Notes: generated by a model from the sequence alone, not told the origin. A stretch of DNA of 64,000 bases from DATJFQ01 sp035495555 (GCA_035495555.1 DATJFQ010000079.1:28926-92925); one strand, 5' to 3'. Shown: positions 25,080 through 33,854, numbered from the stretch's first letter. Program-made: numbers and translations.

Positions 25080-25487
25080 CTAGAGAATTCGACGGCAGCC
25101 ACGCCGGCAACGGCATCGGATCCCCGCCAGCCCATCGGTGTTGTAGTCGTACGTCAGTTCTTCACCGCGGCGAATCCGGCGCGACGCCACGATCCAGATC
25201 GTGTGCCGGACGATGTCGACGTAGCAGTTCGGCTCGCACGCGTGGTTGATGTACCGCGCGATGTTGCCCCCGAATGCGGCATCGCGCGCCCATCGCGAGT
25301 TGATGTTGAACAGCCAGATCCGGCCCCGCGGCAGATAGCGCTGCTCGCGGCGCCACGCTTCTGCCTGAGCGACGAGCTCCCCCTTGTACTCGACAATCCG
25401 CGTGTCCTCGTCGATCGACTGCGCGGCGTAAACTCCCCATCCAGATATCGGTGAACGCCTGCGGACAATCGCCGGAAGCCTCTGCAC
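25080..25487 (-). CDS. SET-domain protein lysine methyltransferase
   Basis: A 135-residue minimal SET protein. All hallmarks are present: SGWGVYAAQSI near the N-terminus (residues 15-25), RYINHACEPNCYV with the knot motif at 81-87, GEELTYDYN at 108-116 and a post-SET cysteine cluster CRCRRGC (125-131) that with C84 could bind zinc. SET enzymes methylate lysines using S-adenosylmethionine; bacterial ones are scarce and their targets are mostly unknown. The start is GTG with CAGGAT upstream. It is monocistronic and divergent from the M14 peptidase gene. Confidence 0.88.
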   Translation of the reverse strand: MQRLPAIVRRRSPISGWGVYAAQSIDEDTRIVEYKGELVAQAEAWRREQRYLPRGRIWLFNINSRWARDAAFGGNIARYINHACEPNCYVDIVRHTIWIVASRRIRRGEELTYDYNTDGLAGIRCRCRRGCRRIL

Positions 25488-25510
25488 AATCCTGATTCAA
25501 GCACGGCGGC

Positions 25511-25516
25511 TATAAT
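25511..25516 (+). promoter_or_regulatory. -10 element (TATAAT) for the M14 peptidase gene
   Basis: TATAAT in CTATAATCGC, 22 bases before the ATG at 25538, with GGAGGT (25527-25532) between. It implies a leader of about 15 bases. Confidence 0.6.
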
Positions 25517-25537
25517 CGCGCCACGCGGAGGTCATGG

Positions 25538-28147
25538 ATGGTCAAGGTTGCAAAGCGGTCGGCCGGTGCCCTTCTGTTCCTGCTCGTCGCCGCGACGGCG
25601 GGGGCGCAGGGACACGTACCGACGCCGTCCGAATTCCTGAAGCTCGACATCGGCGGTGACGGCGTGCTCGCAAGCTACGAACAGATCGTCGCCTATTGGC
25701 GCGAGATCGATCGGCTCTCGGATCGCATCACCGTCGAGGACCTCGGGCCGACGACGATGGGCCACCCGATGATCAACGCGATCATCAGCTCCCCAGCCAA
25801 CCTTCAGAAAGTCGAATACTACCGCGACATCAACAATCGCCTCTACGATCCTCGGCGCACGACGCCGGACGACGCGAAGCGGCTGATCGCCGACGGCAAG
25901 ACGATCGTCGCCATTCAGATGTCGATTCACTCGACCGAAGTGGCCGCGACGCAGGTCTCGATGGAGCTGGCCTATCGCTTCGCCACCGAGAACACGCCGC
26001 AGATGCAGGAGGTGCTCGATAACTGCATCATCCTGCTGACCCCCTCGCACAATCCTGACGGCACCCAGATGGTCGCCGAATGGAACCAGAAGACCGTCGG
26101 GACGAAGTTCGAGGGCAGCAACATTCCGTTCCTGTACCACAAGTACGTCGGGCACGATGACAACCGCGACTGGTACATGTTCACGCAGAAGGAAAGCCGT
26201 CTCACGGTGGAGAAAATCTGGAATCGCTGGCACCCCGAAATCAGCTATGACATGCACCAGATGGGCTCGAACGCGGCGCGCCTCTTCATCCCGCCGTACG
26301 TCGATCCCTGGGATCCGAACGTGAATCCCATTCTGATCTCCGAGATGTCCATGCTCGGTTCGACAATGGCTGCGGAACTCACCGGCCAGGGCAAGGACGG
26401 CGTCGTCATCCACGCGATGTACGACGGCTGGACGCCCGCCCGCGGGTATACGAACTATCACGGCGGCATTCGTTTTCTGACGGAAGCCGCGAGCGTGAAG
26501 CTGGCGAGCCCCATCACGCTGACCTTCGATCAGCTCGGGAAGGGCATCGGCTACGACGCGAAGGAGCGTTCGTGGAACCTCCCGAGGCCGTGGCGCGGCG
26601 GCACGTGGCACCTGCGCAACATCATGGATTACGAGGAAGCAGCCGCCGACGCGCTGCTCGCCAACGCCGCGAAGTACCGGGCCACGTGGCTCACGAACTT
26701 CTACCGGATTAACGAGGACGCCGTCGGTCGCCGCGACCCGCTCACGGGCAAGGACAAGCCGTATGCGATCGTGTTCACGGCTGATCAGAAGGATCCGGCG
26801 AGCGCCTACAAGCTCCTCGAAACGCTCCAGTTCGCAGACATCGAAGTTCACCGCGCGCGAGCGCCGTTCACGGCCGACGGCAGGACGTATCCTGCGGGCA
26901 CGCACGTCATCCTCATGGCGCAGCCGTCCAGCGCGTTCGCGAAGACGCTGACCGAAGTGCAGCACTACCCGGACCTGCGGCAGTATCCCGGCGGGCCGCC
27001 GCAGCGCCCGTATGACGTGACCGCGTACACGATGCCGCTCATGATGGGCGTCGACTGCGTTCAGATACAGCAGCCGTTCACGGCGGATCTGGAGATGGTC
27101 ACAGATCCGATCACGACCCCGTCCGGCACCGTCGTCGCGCGCGCGAAGAAGGCGTACACCTTCGCCCACGACAACGCGGGCATCATGGCCACGACGCGGC
27201 TGACCAAGGCGGGGCTGAAAGTCATCTGGACTCCGACGTCCATCGTCGTCCCCGTCGAGGGTCAGAAAAACGTGCACGAAGCCGTCGCGGCGCTGGCGAA
27301 AGATCTGCCGATCACAATCAAGGCGGTGAACGACGCGGTCCCGGCGGGCCTCGTCGTGAAAGCCCCACGCGTCGGTCTGTACAAGTCGTACGTCGCGTCG
27401 ATGGACGAAGGTTGGACGCGATGGATTTTCGAGCAGTGGGGGATCGATTACACATCGCTCGAAAACAAGGATGTCCGGGCCGGCAATCTTCGCGCGAAGT
27501 TCGACGCCATCGTTCTGCCCCAGCAAGGCACGCGGCAGATGCTGGACGGGTTCACCCCCGGAACGATGCCCGACGAATACGTGGGCGGGCTTGGGGTCGA
27601 CGGGGTCGCGGCGCTGAAGGCCTTCGTGGAGGCCGGCGGCACCCTCGTCGCGCTCGACAGCGCGTCGATGTTGCCGATCCAGGAGTTCAAGCTGCCGGTG
27701 AAGAACGTCCTGGCAGGCCTTTCTGGCGAGCGCGGCGATATCGGCGGCGGCGCGATCGGACCGGATTCGGCGGCGTTCTACGCGCCCGGGTCAATCGTCA
27801 AGACAGAGGTGGATACGGCGAGTCCGATTGCCTATGGATCGCCGGCGGAGTCGATCGCATGGTTCGAGCAGAGTCCCGCCTTTGAGATCTCCGGCGACGC
27901 GAAGGCGATCGTCACGTATCCAAAGAGCGGCTCGCCACTGTTGAGTGGATGGCTGCTGGGCGCCGAAAAGCTGAACGGCCGCGCCGCCGTGGTCGAAGCG
28001 CCGGTCGGTCAGGGCCGCGTGATTCTTTTCGGGTTCCGCCCGCAGTACCGTGCGCAGACGTGGGCCACCTTCAAGCTGCTGTTCAACTCTCTCTACTACG
28101 CGACGGCGGGTCAGGCGTCAGCTTCAGGCGCGCGCTCCGGTCGATGA
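25538..28147 (+). CDS. secreted M14-family zinc carboxypeptidase
   Basis: An 869-residue exported metallopeptidase. Signal peptide at residues 1-23 (KRSAGALLFLLVAATAGAQ). The M14 zinc site is H131-S-T-E134 in MSIHSTEVAATQ and H240 in SYDMHQMGSNAARLF; PSHNPDGTQMV lies between. The long C-terminal half is a beta-rich and flavodoxin-like region common in large M14 proteins of Acidobacteriota. It would trim peptides outside the cytoplasm and fits with the S10 and M24 peptidases downstream on the other strand. The ATG at 25538 has a correctly spaced GGAGGT. Confidence 0.9.
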   Translation: MVKVAKRSAGALLFLLVAATAGAQGHVPTPSEFLKLDIGGDGVLASYEQIVAYWREIDRLSDRITVEDLGPTTMGHPMINAIISSPANLQKVEYYRDINNRLYDPRRTTPDDAKRLIADGKTIVAIQMSIHSTEVAATQVSMELAYRFATENTPQMQEVLDNCIILLTPSHNPDGTQMVAEWNQKTVGTKFEGSNIPFLYHKYVGHDDNRDWYMFTQKESRLTVEKIWNRWHPEISYDMHQMGSNAARLFIPPYVDPWDPNVNPILISEMSMLGSTMAAELTGQGKDGVVIHAMYDGWTPARGYTNYHGGIRFLTEAASVKLASPITLTFDQLGKGIGYDAKERSWNLPRPWRGGTWHLRNIMDYEEAAADALLANAAKYRATWLTNFYRINEDAVGRRDPLTGKDKPYAIVFTADQKDPASAYKLLETLQFADIEVHRARAPFTADGRTYPAGTHVILMAQPSSAFAKTLTEVQHYPDLRQYPGGPPQRPYDVTAYTMPLMMGVDCVQIQQPFTADLEMVTDPITTPSGTVVARAKKAYTFAHDNAGIMATTRLTKAGLKVIWTPTSIVVPVEGQKNVHEAVAALAKDLPITIKAVNDAVPAGLVVKAPRVGLYKSYVASMDEGWTRWIFEQWGIDYTSLENKDVRAGNLRAKFDAIVLPQQGTRQMLDGFTPGTMPDEYVGGLGVDGVAALKAFVEAGGTLVALDSASMLPIQEFKLPVKNVLAGLSGERGDIGGGAIGPDSAAFYAPGSIVKTEVDTASPIAYGSPAESIAWFEQSPAFEISGDAKAIVTYPKSGSPLLSGWLLGAEKLNGRAAVVEAPVGQGRVILFGFRPQYRAQTWATFKLLFNSLYYATAGQASASGARSGR

Positions 28148-28242
28148 TGGCGGGATCTGCGCTCGACGGCACGCCGATTGGCAACGATTTGCGGCCGGAC
28201 GTGCGCACGCTGTGGACAGGCTGTGCGCGGCCCAGCGTGCCA

Positions 28243-28351
28243 GTGTGTAATCGAACGACCGGGGTCTGACCCCGTCCCTCGCTTTTCCGCGAGTGTGTAA
28301 TCCGACGGATGGGGTCAGACCCCGTCCGTCGCGTTTCCGGGGTCTGACCCC
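28243..28351. repeat. REP-like element: two 50-bp direct repeats with GGGGTCWGACCCC palindromes
   Basis: The palindrome GGGGTCTGACCCC occurs at 28261 and 28339, and GGGGTCAGACCCC at 28311. The first two lie at the same place inside a 50-bp tandem duplication (28243-28292 and 28293-28342) that begins GTGTGTAATC and ends TTTCCG, with about eight mismatches. The 212-base gap between the convergent M14 and S10 genes holds nothing else. The palindrome resembles the widespread REP-type elements moved by RayT transposases; none is in the window. Confidence 0.85.
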
Positions 28352-28359
28352 ACACGGGA

Positions 28360-29928
28360 TCAGCTGCCAGAGGTCTTTTTGATGAATGCCACCACGTTGT
28401 CGTGCAGCTCCTTCAGCGACGGCAGGTGCGCGTACACCATGTGGCCGGATTCGTAATAGTGATACTCGACGTTCTGCTGCAGCGCTGACGGAATCGGCAG
28501 GTGGTGCAGCTCGAACCACCCTTCGTAGTACGGCGTCGACACATCGTAGTAGCCGCCGTTCACCATCACTTTGAGGTCCGGGTTGCGCTTCATTGCCGTG
28601 GCCAGATCGGGCAGTACGTTGGGCAGCGCGATCAATGGCCGCGGGGCGCCGGGCGCCTGGTGTTTATAGTCCCAGCTTCCGTACACGTCGATCTCCGGCT
28701 TGTACGGTGTATCGCCCGCATAATTCAGCGACTGGCGCACGTAGCTGTTGAACGCGCCCACGTACGCTGAGCTGATCGCCGCCGACTGCGGATCGTACTG
28801 GCTGACCTTGCTCAGCGGATCGAGCGTCGCGCCGGTGAACCGCGTATCGAGCGTGCCCGTCGTCAGATCTTCCGGCGACAGTAATTCCTTCTGAAACGCG
28901 CCGTACTCGATGCGCAGGTTGGCCTTGACCAGATACGAGACCGGCAGGCCCGTGTACTGGTGCAGCTTCTCGGCGATCGCCTGCTTCCCTTCGGCCGCGA
29001 GGCTGTTTCCCTGCTGCAACGCGAGCGCGTAGTCGGTCGTCGCGAACCTCTCCACTTCGTCGAGCAGCGGGCGTAGCGCCGCCGGCTGATTCGGCAGCTT
29101 GTGGTGATACCACGCCGTTGCGGTGTAGGTGGGCAGAGACACCTCGTACGGCTCGTCGATCCCGGGATTCAGCTCGGGGTCGTCCGGCATCAGGTCCCAG
29201 TTCAGGATGCACGAGAGCAGCATCACGCCGTTCAGATCGACGTCCTCGTCCGCCAGCGCAAGCGCCAGCCCCGCCCCGCGCATCGTTCCGTAACTTTCAC
29301 CGAAGACGTACTTCGGCGAATTCCACCGCTTGTACCTGGACAAAAAATCGCCGATGAACACGGCAAAGGCGTGGATGTCCTGGTCGACGCCGTAGAAGGC
29401 CTGCTCTTTGTCCTTGCCGGCAATGCGTCCGAAGCCCGTTCCGGGCGCGTCGACGAACACGAGGTCGCTTGCATCGAGAAGCGTCTGATCGTTGTCGACG
29501 AGCTGATATGGCGCCGCGGGCGTATGCGCGTGATCCGCGGTGACGACGCGCTTGGGTCCAAAGGCCCCCATGTGCAGCCACACGGTGGAGGAACCAGGAC
29601 CTCCGTTGAACAGGAACGTCAGCGGCCGTTTCGCCGCGTCAGCCCCCTTCTTGAAATACGCCACGTACGACATCGTCGCCACGGCAGCCGGATTGTCCTT
29701 GTCGTCGCGCGGCGCCGCGTCGTCCCAGCGCTTCGGGTGCACGACGAGCGTTCCCAGCGTCGTCTGATAGTCAACGGCGCCCGCCGCCGTGCGCACCGAG
29801 CCTTCACTCGTGACGGTGATCGGCTTGAGGTCAGGTTCGGCCGGAGGCGGGCTTCCGGTTTGCTGCTGTTGCAGAGCAACCGGAGCGCAGACCCAGGCCA
29901 GGATGAACGCGGCGACGAATCGGGTCAT
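28360..29928 (-). CDS. secreted S10 serine carboxypeptidase
   Basis: A 522-residue exported alpha/beta-hydrolase of peptidase family S10. A signal peptide covers about residues 1-20. The oxyanion region is FLFNGGPGSSTVWLHMGAFG, the nucleophile elbow is FGESYGTMRG with S212, and the Asp and His of the triad fit VMVNGGYYDVSTPY and YYESGHMVY near the C-terminus. It removes C-terminal residues from peptides. Its start overlaps the TGA of the upstream M24 peptidase by four bases (ATGA), so both are made together. Confidence 0.92.
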   Translation of the reverse strand: MTRFVAAFILAWVCAPVALQQQQTGSPPPAEPDLKPITVTSEGSVRTAAGAVDYQTTLGTLVVHPKRWDDAAPRDDKDNPAAVATMSYVAYFKKGADAAKRPLTFLFNGGPGSSTVWLHMGAFGPKRVVTADHAHTPAAPYQLVDNDQTLLDASDLVFVDAPGTGFGRIAGKDKEQAFYGVDQDIHAFAVFIGDFLSRYKRWNSPKYVFGESYGTMRGAGLALALADEDVDLNGVMLLSCILNWDLMPDDPELNPGIDEPYEVSLPTYTATAWYHHKLPNQPAALRPLLDEVERFATTDYALALQQGNSLAAEGKQAIAEKLHQYTGLPVSYLVKANLRIEYGAFQKELLSPEDLTTGTLDTRFTGATLDPLSKVSQYDPQSAAISSAYVGAFNSYVRQSLNYAGDTPYKPEIDVYGSWDYKHQAPGAPRPLIALPNVLPDLATAMKRNPDLKVMVNGGYYDVSTPYYEGWFELHHLPIPSALQQNVEYHYYESGHMVYAHLPSLKELHDNVVAFIKKTSGS

Positions 29929-31397
29929 CGTTTCCTCAGCGACACGGCCCCGCCGCCACCCGTTCCAGCCGCGTCGCTCAAGCCATGTCGAACCATTGTC
30001 TTTTCGATGGCCTCGATCTCAATCGGGACGAAGTGAGAGAGGTTCTCGTACCCCGTGTTGGTGATGAGAATCATGTCCTCGAGGCGCAGTCCGAGGTGCT
30101 CCTCCTCGATGCGCATCTGCGGCTCGATCGTGAAGATGCGGCCGGGTTCGAACGTCGGCGCCTGCAGGCCGCCCGGATCGTGGACCTCGAGGCCAACGTT
30201 GTGGCCCAGGCTGTTCGCCTCCTTGCGCGAGCGGAACCCCTCGACGAATGTCACCGCTGCGCGTTTGACGTGGTCGTCTGTGAACGGGTAAGACGCCATG
30301 ATCGCGTCCATCTTCTCGACCGCAGCGTGGATCGCGTCGATGGGACGCTCGTGCACTTTGATCGACGTCATGAGCGCCTGATACAGCTCGAGGTAGATGC
30401 CGTAGAACTCGCGCTGGCGCGCCGTGAACGTGCCGTTTGCCGGGAACACGCGCGTCACGTCCGACTGGTAGTACTTGTAGTCGGGCGCGTAGTCGAACTG
30501 AACGAGGTCGCCGTCGTGCAGCACGGCCGTGTTCCGGTTGTAGTGGGTGTAGTACGTATTGGGGCCGGCGGCAATCAGTGCGAAATACGCGGGGCCCAGC
30601 GCACCGAGTTTCTTGAACACGTATTCGGCGTCCGCCTGCAATTCGTATTCGTGCATGCCGGGCCGTGCATCGCGCATGGCCGCGATAATCCCTTCCCCGG
30701 CAATGCGGGTGGCCTGCCGAATCACCTCGATCTCGCGAGGGCTCTTGATGGCGCGGAGCGCATTCAGCAGCGGGTCGAGATTCCTGATCTCCGACTGCGG
30801 AGCCGCGGCTTTCAACTTCTCGATGAACGCGGCTTCCCGCGAATCACGCCCGTCCCACGGATCGTCCTTGTTCGTTTTCCAGAACCTCGTGGGATCGCCC
30901 TGCGACTGGCTGCCGAGCACCTCTGCGGCGAACGGCGTGTAGATCGTCCGATGGTCACCGGCCAGCGCCGTGATCGCGGCTGTGAAATCGGCCTCGGGGC
31001 GCGCCTCTTCCACGCCGAGCGCGGCTGCGGCCTCGGCACCGGGCGCCAGCGACGGGCCGAACATGCTCGCGTCGCGGCGCTCGTTTGCCGGCTGCAGATA
31101 AACTGTGGTTTTTCTGGACCTGCCGTCGATGATGACTCTGGCGCGGGGTTCCGTGGCGCCGGTCAGATAGAAAAACTGGCTGTTCTGTCGAAACGGCATC
31201 TCGCCGGGTGGTCCCGGCGTGCCGAGCACGACCGCCACTGCGTCGCCGATTTGCGAGATCAGCTTTGCTCGCCTGGCGGCGTACTCCTCCGGCGGAAAGA
31301 TCTCGGTGCCGCGAAAGACCGGCTGTGCGGCCGGCGACGCCAGCAACAGGCCGCCTATCAAGGAGAGTCCGACAACCATGCGCACGGCCCGCGGCAT
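29925..31397 (-). CDS. secreted M24 Xaa-Pro aminopeptidase (aminopeptidase P family)
   Basis: A 490-residue exported metallopeptidase. A signal peptide (MPRAVRMVVGLSLIGG...) is followed by the AMP_N domain (FYLTGATEPRARVIID) and the M24 pita-bread domain from about residue 210. The five metal ligands are visible: VQFDYAPD, YYQSDVTRVF, NSLGHNVGLEVHD, IFTIEPQ and GLRLEDM. It cleaves the residue before proline at peptide N-termini. ATG 31397 with GAGGTGA five bases upstream is preferred to GTG 31406. TATACT at 31428-31433 is a likely -10. Confidence 0.9.
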   Translation of the reverse strand: MPRAVRMVVGLSLIGGLLLASPAAQPVFRGTEIFPPEEYAARRAKLISQIGDAVAVVLGTPGPPGEMPFRQNSQFFYLTGATEPRARVIIDGRSRKTTVYLQPANERRDASMFGPSLAPGAEAAAALGVEEARPEADFTAAITALAGDHRTIYTPFAAEVLGSQSQGDPTRFWKTNKDDPWDGRDSREAAFIEKLKAAAPQSEIRNLDPLLNALRAIKSPREIEVIRQATRIAGEGIIAAMRDARPGMHEYELQADAEYVFKKLGALGPAYFALIAAGPNTYYTHYNRNTAVLHDGDLVQFDYAPDYKYYQSDVTRVFPANGTFTARQREFYGIYLELYQALMTSIKVHERPIDAIHAAVEKMDAIMASYPFTDDHVKRAAVTFVEGFRSRKEANSLGHNVGLEVHDPGGLQAPTFEPGRIFTIEPQMRIEEEHLGLRLEDMILITNTGYENLSHFVPIEIEAIEKTMVRHGLSDAAGTGGGGAVSLRKR

Positions 31398-31451
31398 CCT
31401 GTTCACCTCGTCATCTCCGCCGCGCCGAGTATAGAACGAACCTGCGGCGGA

Positions 31452-31925
31452 TCACCGCGCGCGCTTGAGCGCGGCCATGAACTCCGCGGGCGTCTCCACT
31501 CGAAGACCGTGGCGCAGCGCGGCCAGGAAGTGACGGCGGTTATCGGTGACGATGACGCTCGCGCTCGATGCACGGGCAATCTCCGCGATATGGGCGTCGT
31601 ACACCCGGCCGCCCGCGGTGCCGTCTCTCGCGACCGCCGATAGCAGATCGCGGCGATGGCCTGCCGGGAGATCCTGAACCCCCATCCGCGCGAAGATCTC
31701 CTCCTCGATCAGCCGGACAGCATCGGCGGGCGTCAGTCGAAATTCCGCGGGCAGCCGCGTCGCGACGGAATAGAACTCGAGGCAGCAGTGCCACGCGGTG
31801 CCCGGCTCGCGGACGTGCCGTTCCGACGCGGCATGGAGCAGCGACTGCGACGGCGCGCTCTGCGTACCGAAGTCGATCAGCCCTGCCAGAAGGACGCTGG
31901 TGTCGAGGAACGTCGCTATGGCCAC
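31452..31925 (-). CDS. vapC: VapC-type PIN-domain toxin
   Basis: A 157-residue PIN-domain ribonuclease. The four acidic residues of the Mg site are D8 (TFLDTSVLL), E50 (CLEFYSV), D110 (GRVYDAHIAEIA) and D128 (VIVTDNRRHF). VapC toxins cut tRNA or rRNA and stop translation. The GTG start lies ten bases inside the upstream antitoxin gene, the normal vapBC arrangement, so toxin synthesis is coupled to the antitoxin. Confidence 0.88.
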   Translation of the reverse strand: MAIATFLDTSVLLAGLIDFGTQSAPSQSLLHAASERHVREPGTAWHCCLEFYSVATRLPAEFRLTPADAVRLIEEEIFARMGVQDLPAGHRRDLLSAVARDGTAGGRVYDAHIAEIARASSASVIVTDNRRHFLAALRHGLRVETPAEFMAALKRAR

Positions 31926-32170
31926 CGGTTGCGCTCTTCTTCGATGAGGGCGGCCACGTCGATGTCGCGGCGGGTCTCAACGGAGGCGGTCGGGCGCGCG
32001 ACGAGCCGCCTGCCCACGCGCATCAGCCGCGGCGGCGGGGCGACGCGTTCGATCCGGACGCCCGTCTCATCCAACGTCACGTCGAGTTCGGCCCCCGGCG
32101 TGAAACCGGCGCGGTCGCGGATCGCCGCTGGAATCACCACGCGCCCACCCTTGTCGATGGTTGTACGCAT
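31916..32170 (-). CDS. vapB: VapB-type AbrB/SpoVT antitoxin
   Basis: An 84-residue antitoxin. Residues 1-45 are a swapped-hairpin AbrB domain (TTIDKGGRVVIPAAIRDRAG, then AELDVTLDETGVRIE); the C-terminal part (VETRRDIDVAALIEEERNR) is the helix that would wrap the toxin. ATG 32170 is chosen because the AbrB fold starts there; a longer frame to 32257 runs through the operator. A perfect dyad directly touches the start codon, consistent with autorepression. Confidence 0.88.
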   Translation of the reverse strand: MRTTIDKGGRVVIPAAIRDRAGFTPGAELDVTLDETGVRIERVAPPPRLMRVGRRLVARPTASVETRRDIDVAALIEEERNRWP

Positions 32171-32195
32171 GGCATCAGAATACCATTCTGATGCC
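32171..32195 (-). promoter_or_regulatory. vapBC operator: perfect 11-bp inverted repeat
   Basis: GGCATCAGAAT-ACC-ATTCTGATGCC, an uninterrupted 11-bp dyad whose edge touches the vapB ATG. On the minus strand it contains TATTCT (32177-32182), a good -10; transcription would begin at about the A of the ATG, giving a leaderless message. Binding of the VapBC complex would cover the promoter. Confidence 0.75.
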
Positions 32196-32239
32196 CCGCT
32201 GTGCAGGGTTCCGCACTCCAAGCACGCGCACGCAGGATG

Positions 32240-32337
32240 CAGCGCCGTCGAATACATGGGTCGTCGGGGCTGAACTTCGCGAAGAACGCGCGAAGTTGAG
32301 CCTCAGGAGTGACCGGCGCCGGCGTGCGGGTCTTCAT
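32240..32337 (-). pseudogene. truncated N-terminus of a DUF1801-like protein
   Basis: An ATG at 32337 opens MKTRTPAPVTPEAQLRAFF followed by AKFSPDD, which looks like the start of a DUF1801 (YdhG-like) protein, but the similarity stops within about 30 residues and the frame continues with unrelated sequence into the vapB region. A 9-bp dyad AACTTCGCG / CGCGAAGTT (32273-32297) lies inside. The rest of the 189-base gap between vapB and the amidohydrolase gene shows nothing else. Confidence 0.3.
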
Positions 32338-32359
32338 GCTCGCGTCGCGCCGAGCGATG

Positions 32360-33844
32360 TCAGTTGCGCGCTCCACCGCCACGGCGGCCGCCATTGCCGG
32401 GCGGCGGCGCGGGCGTGATGTCCACGGGGCGCCCGCCGATGAACACCTGCTTGATGTGCGCCTGCCCGCTGAACAGATCGCCGTCAACGAGGAGCGCGTT
32501 CGCGATCTGCCCTTTCGCCAGCGTGCCGACGCGGTCCGCCGCTCCGGCAATCTTCGCGGCGTTCACGGTCAGCGCGCGGAGCGCCTGCTGCTCTGTCAGC
32601 CCCCCGTCGTGCACGGCGCGCGCGACGTCCTTCACGAAGTCGGCCGGGTTCTGCAGGCCCTCGGACGAGAACGCGTAGAGCACGCCCGCTTTGTCGAGCG
32701 CAGCCGGCACTTTCGGCAGGTTCTGATGCATCCGCTGGACACGCATCGGGACCTCCGCATTCCCGCGCCCGCCGCGGCCTTCCTCCGCCTGAGGAACGGC
32801 CACGCTCAGGATCACTTTCGCGTTCGCGGCCTTCAGATCTGCCGCGGCCTGATCCGCTTCGATCCCGCCGGTGATGATTGGATCGAGGTTGAACTCCTTC
32901 GCCATCGCGAGCGCGCGGAGGATCTCGCGGAACTCGCCGGCCTCGAACGACACGGGCATGCGCCGGTCGAGGGCCGGCGCCAACGCGTCGAGGGCGGGCT
33001 CGAAGTTCGGGCGCGGCTGGTTCGTGTGGGAGGCCGCCCACGTTCGGGCCGTCTTCTGCCACTGGGCGTCGGAGAACGCCTGCCGCACGAACGCAATGTC
33101 GCCCAGCAGCGCCGCGGGATAGCCCGGACCGCCGCCACGGCCCGCAAACGTGACGTGCTCCGCCACGGGCGAGGCGATGACGACTTCCCCGCGCCGGTAG
33201 CCCGCCACGCGGCTCACATCGTCGCGGTCCGGCGGCGCGACGACGTTCACGAGGGCACTCGTTCCCCGAAAGAGTCCGGCTGACGGCACGGCCAGCACGG
33301 TCGTAATACCGGCCGCCGCGAGCCGCTGCATGTCAGCGCCTTCGAGTTTCACGTGGCTCGCGGCGTCGAAATCGGGATTCAGCAGCGCCTCGCGCTTCGC
33401 GCGTTCCGCATCGGCCCACGTGGGCGTCGGTGCGCCGTTGCCGCCCCGCCCTCGCCCGCCGCCGCGCCCCTCCGCCGTCCCCTGTGCGGCCGGATTCGGC
33501 GGCGCAGCCGGCATCTCGACCGCGGCGGTGTTCGACATGTCGATCAAGCCGGGATAGACCGTCATGTTCGAGCCGTCGACGACGACGGCATCGGGGGGGA
33601 CGGCTGCGCTCGCACCGACAGCGTCGATGAGGCCGTCCCGCATGATGACGGTGCCCTTATCGATGGTCGCGTCCGCCGTGACAATCTTCGCGCCCTCGAT
33701 GGCGTACACGGACACGGCTGGCATCTGCCGCGCATCCAGCCGCGCGAACGGCAGCGCGGCCGCCGCGGCGCAGACCGCGGCCGCGAGCAGCGAGGAACGG
33801 AGCGGCGAGCTCTGACGTCGTGACGGTGACTTCCGAGTCTGCAT
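32360..33844 (-). CDS. secreted amidohydrolase-like protein lacking the HxH motif
   Basis: A 494-residue exported protein with the fold pattern of imidazolonepropionase-like amidohydrolases: VYAIEGAKIVTADATIDKG, VIMRDGLIDAVG, VYPGLIDMS and the C-terminal LRALTVNAAKIAG, VGTLAKGQIANALLVDGD. The metal-binding HxH that normally follows PGLID is absent (MSNTAAVE), so the metal centre is probably lost. A Gly/Arg-rich insert (EGRGGGRGRGGNG) follows strand 1. It lies ten bases downstream of the larger two-domain amidohydrolase gene and probably works as its partner. Confidence 0.8.
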   Translation of the reverse strand: MQTRKSPSRRQSSPLRSSLLAAAVCAAAAALPFARLDARQMPAVSVYAIEGAKIVTADATIDKGTVIMRDGLIDAVGASAAVPPDAVVVDGSNMTVYPGLIDMSNTAAVEMPAAPPNPAAQGTAEGRGGGRGRGGNGAPTPTWADAERAKREALLNPDFDAASHVKLEGADMQRLAAAGITTVLAVPSAGLFRGTSALVNVVAPPDRDDVSRVAGYRRGEVVIASPVAEHVTFAGRGGGPGYPAALLGDIAFVRQAFSDAQWQKTARTWAASHTNQPRPNFEPALDALAPALDRRMPVSFEAGEFREILRALAMAKEFNLDPIITGGIEADQAAADLKAANAKVILSVAVPQAEEGRGGRGNAEVPMRVQRMHQNLPKVPAALDKAGVLYAFSSEGLQNPADFVKDVARAVHDGGLTEQQALRALTVNAAKIAGAADRVGTLAKGQIANALLVDGDLFSGQAHIKQVFIGGRPVDITPAPPPGNGGRRGGGARN

Positions 33845-33854
33845 CTTCGTTCTC

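Noticed and set aside
25532..27526. 664-codon minus-strand frame across the M14 peptidase gene
   Set aside because: The + strand has the HSTE zinc motif, a signal peptide and a ribosome site; the minus frame is low-complexity Arg/Val/Asp sequence.
28243..28351. Rho-independent terminators at the GGGGTC palindromes
   Set aside because: The stems are short and not followed by T-runs; the exact tandem duplication fits a REP-like element better.
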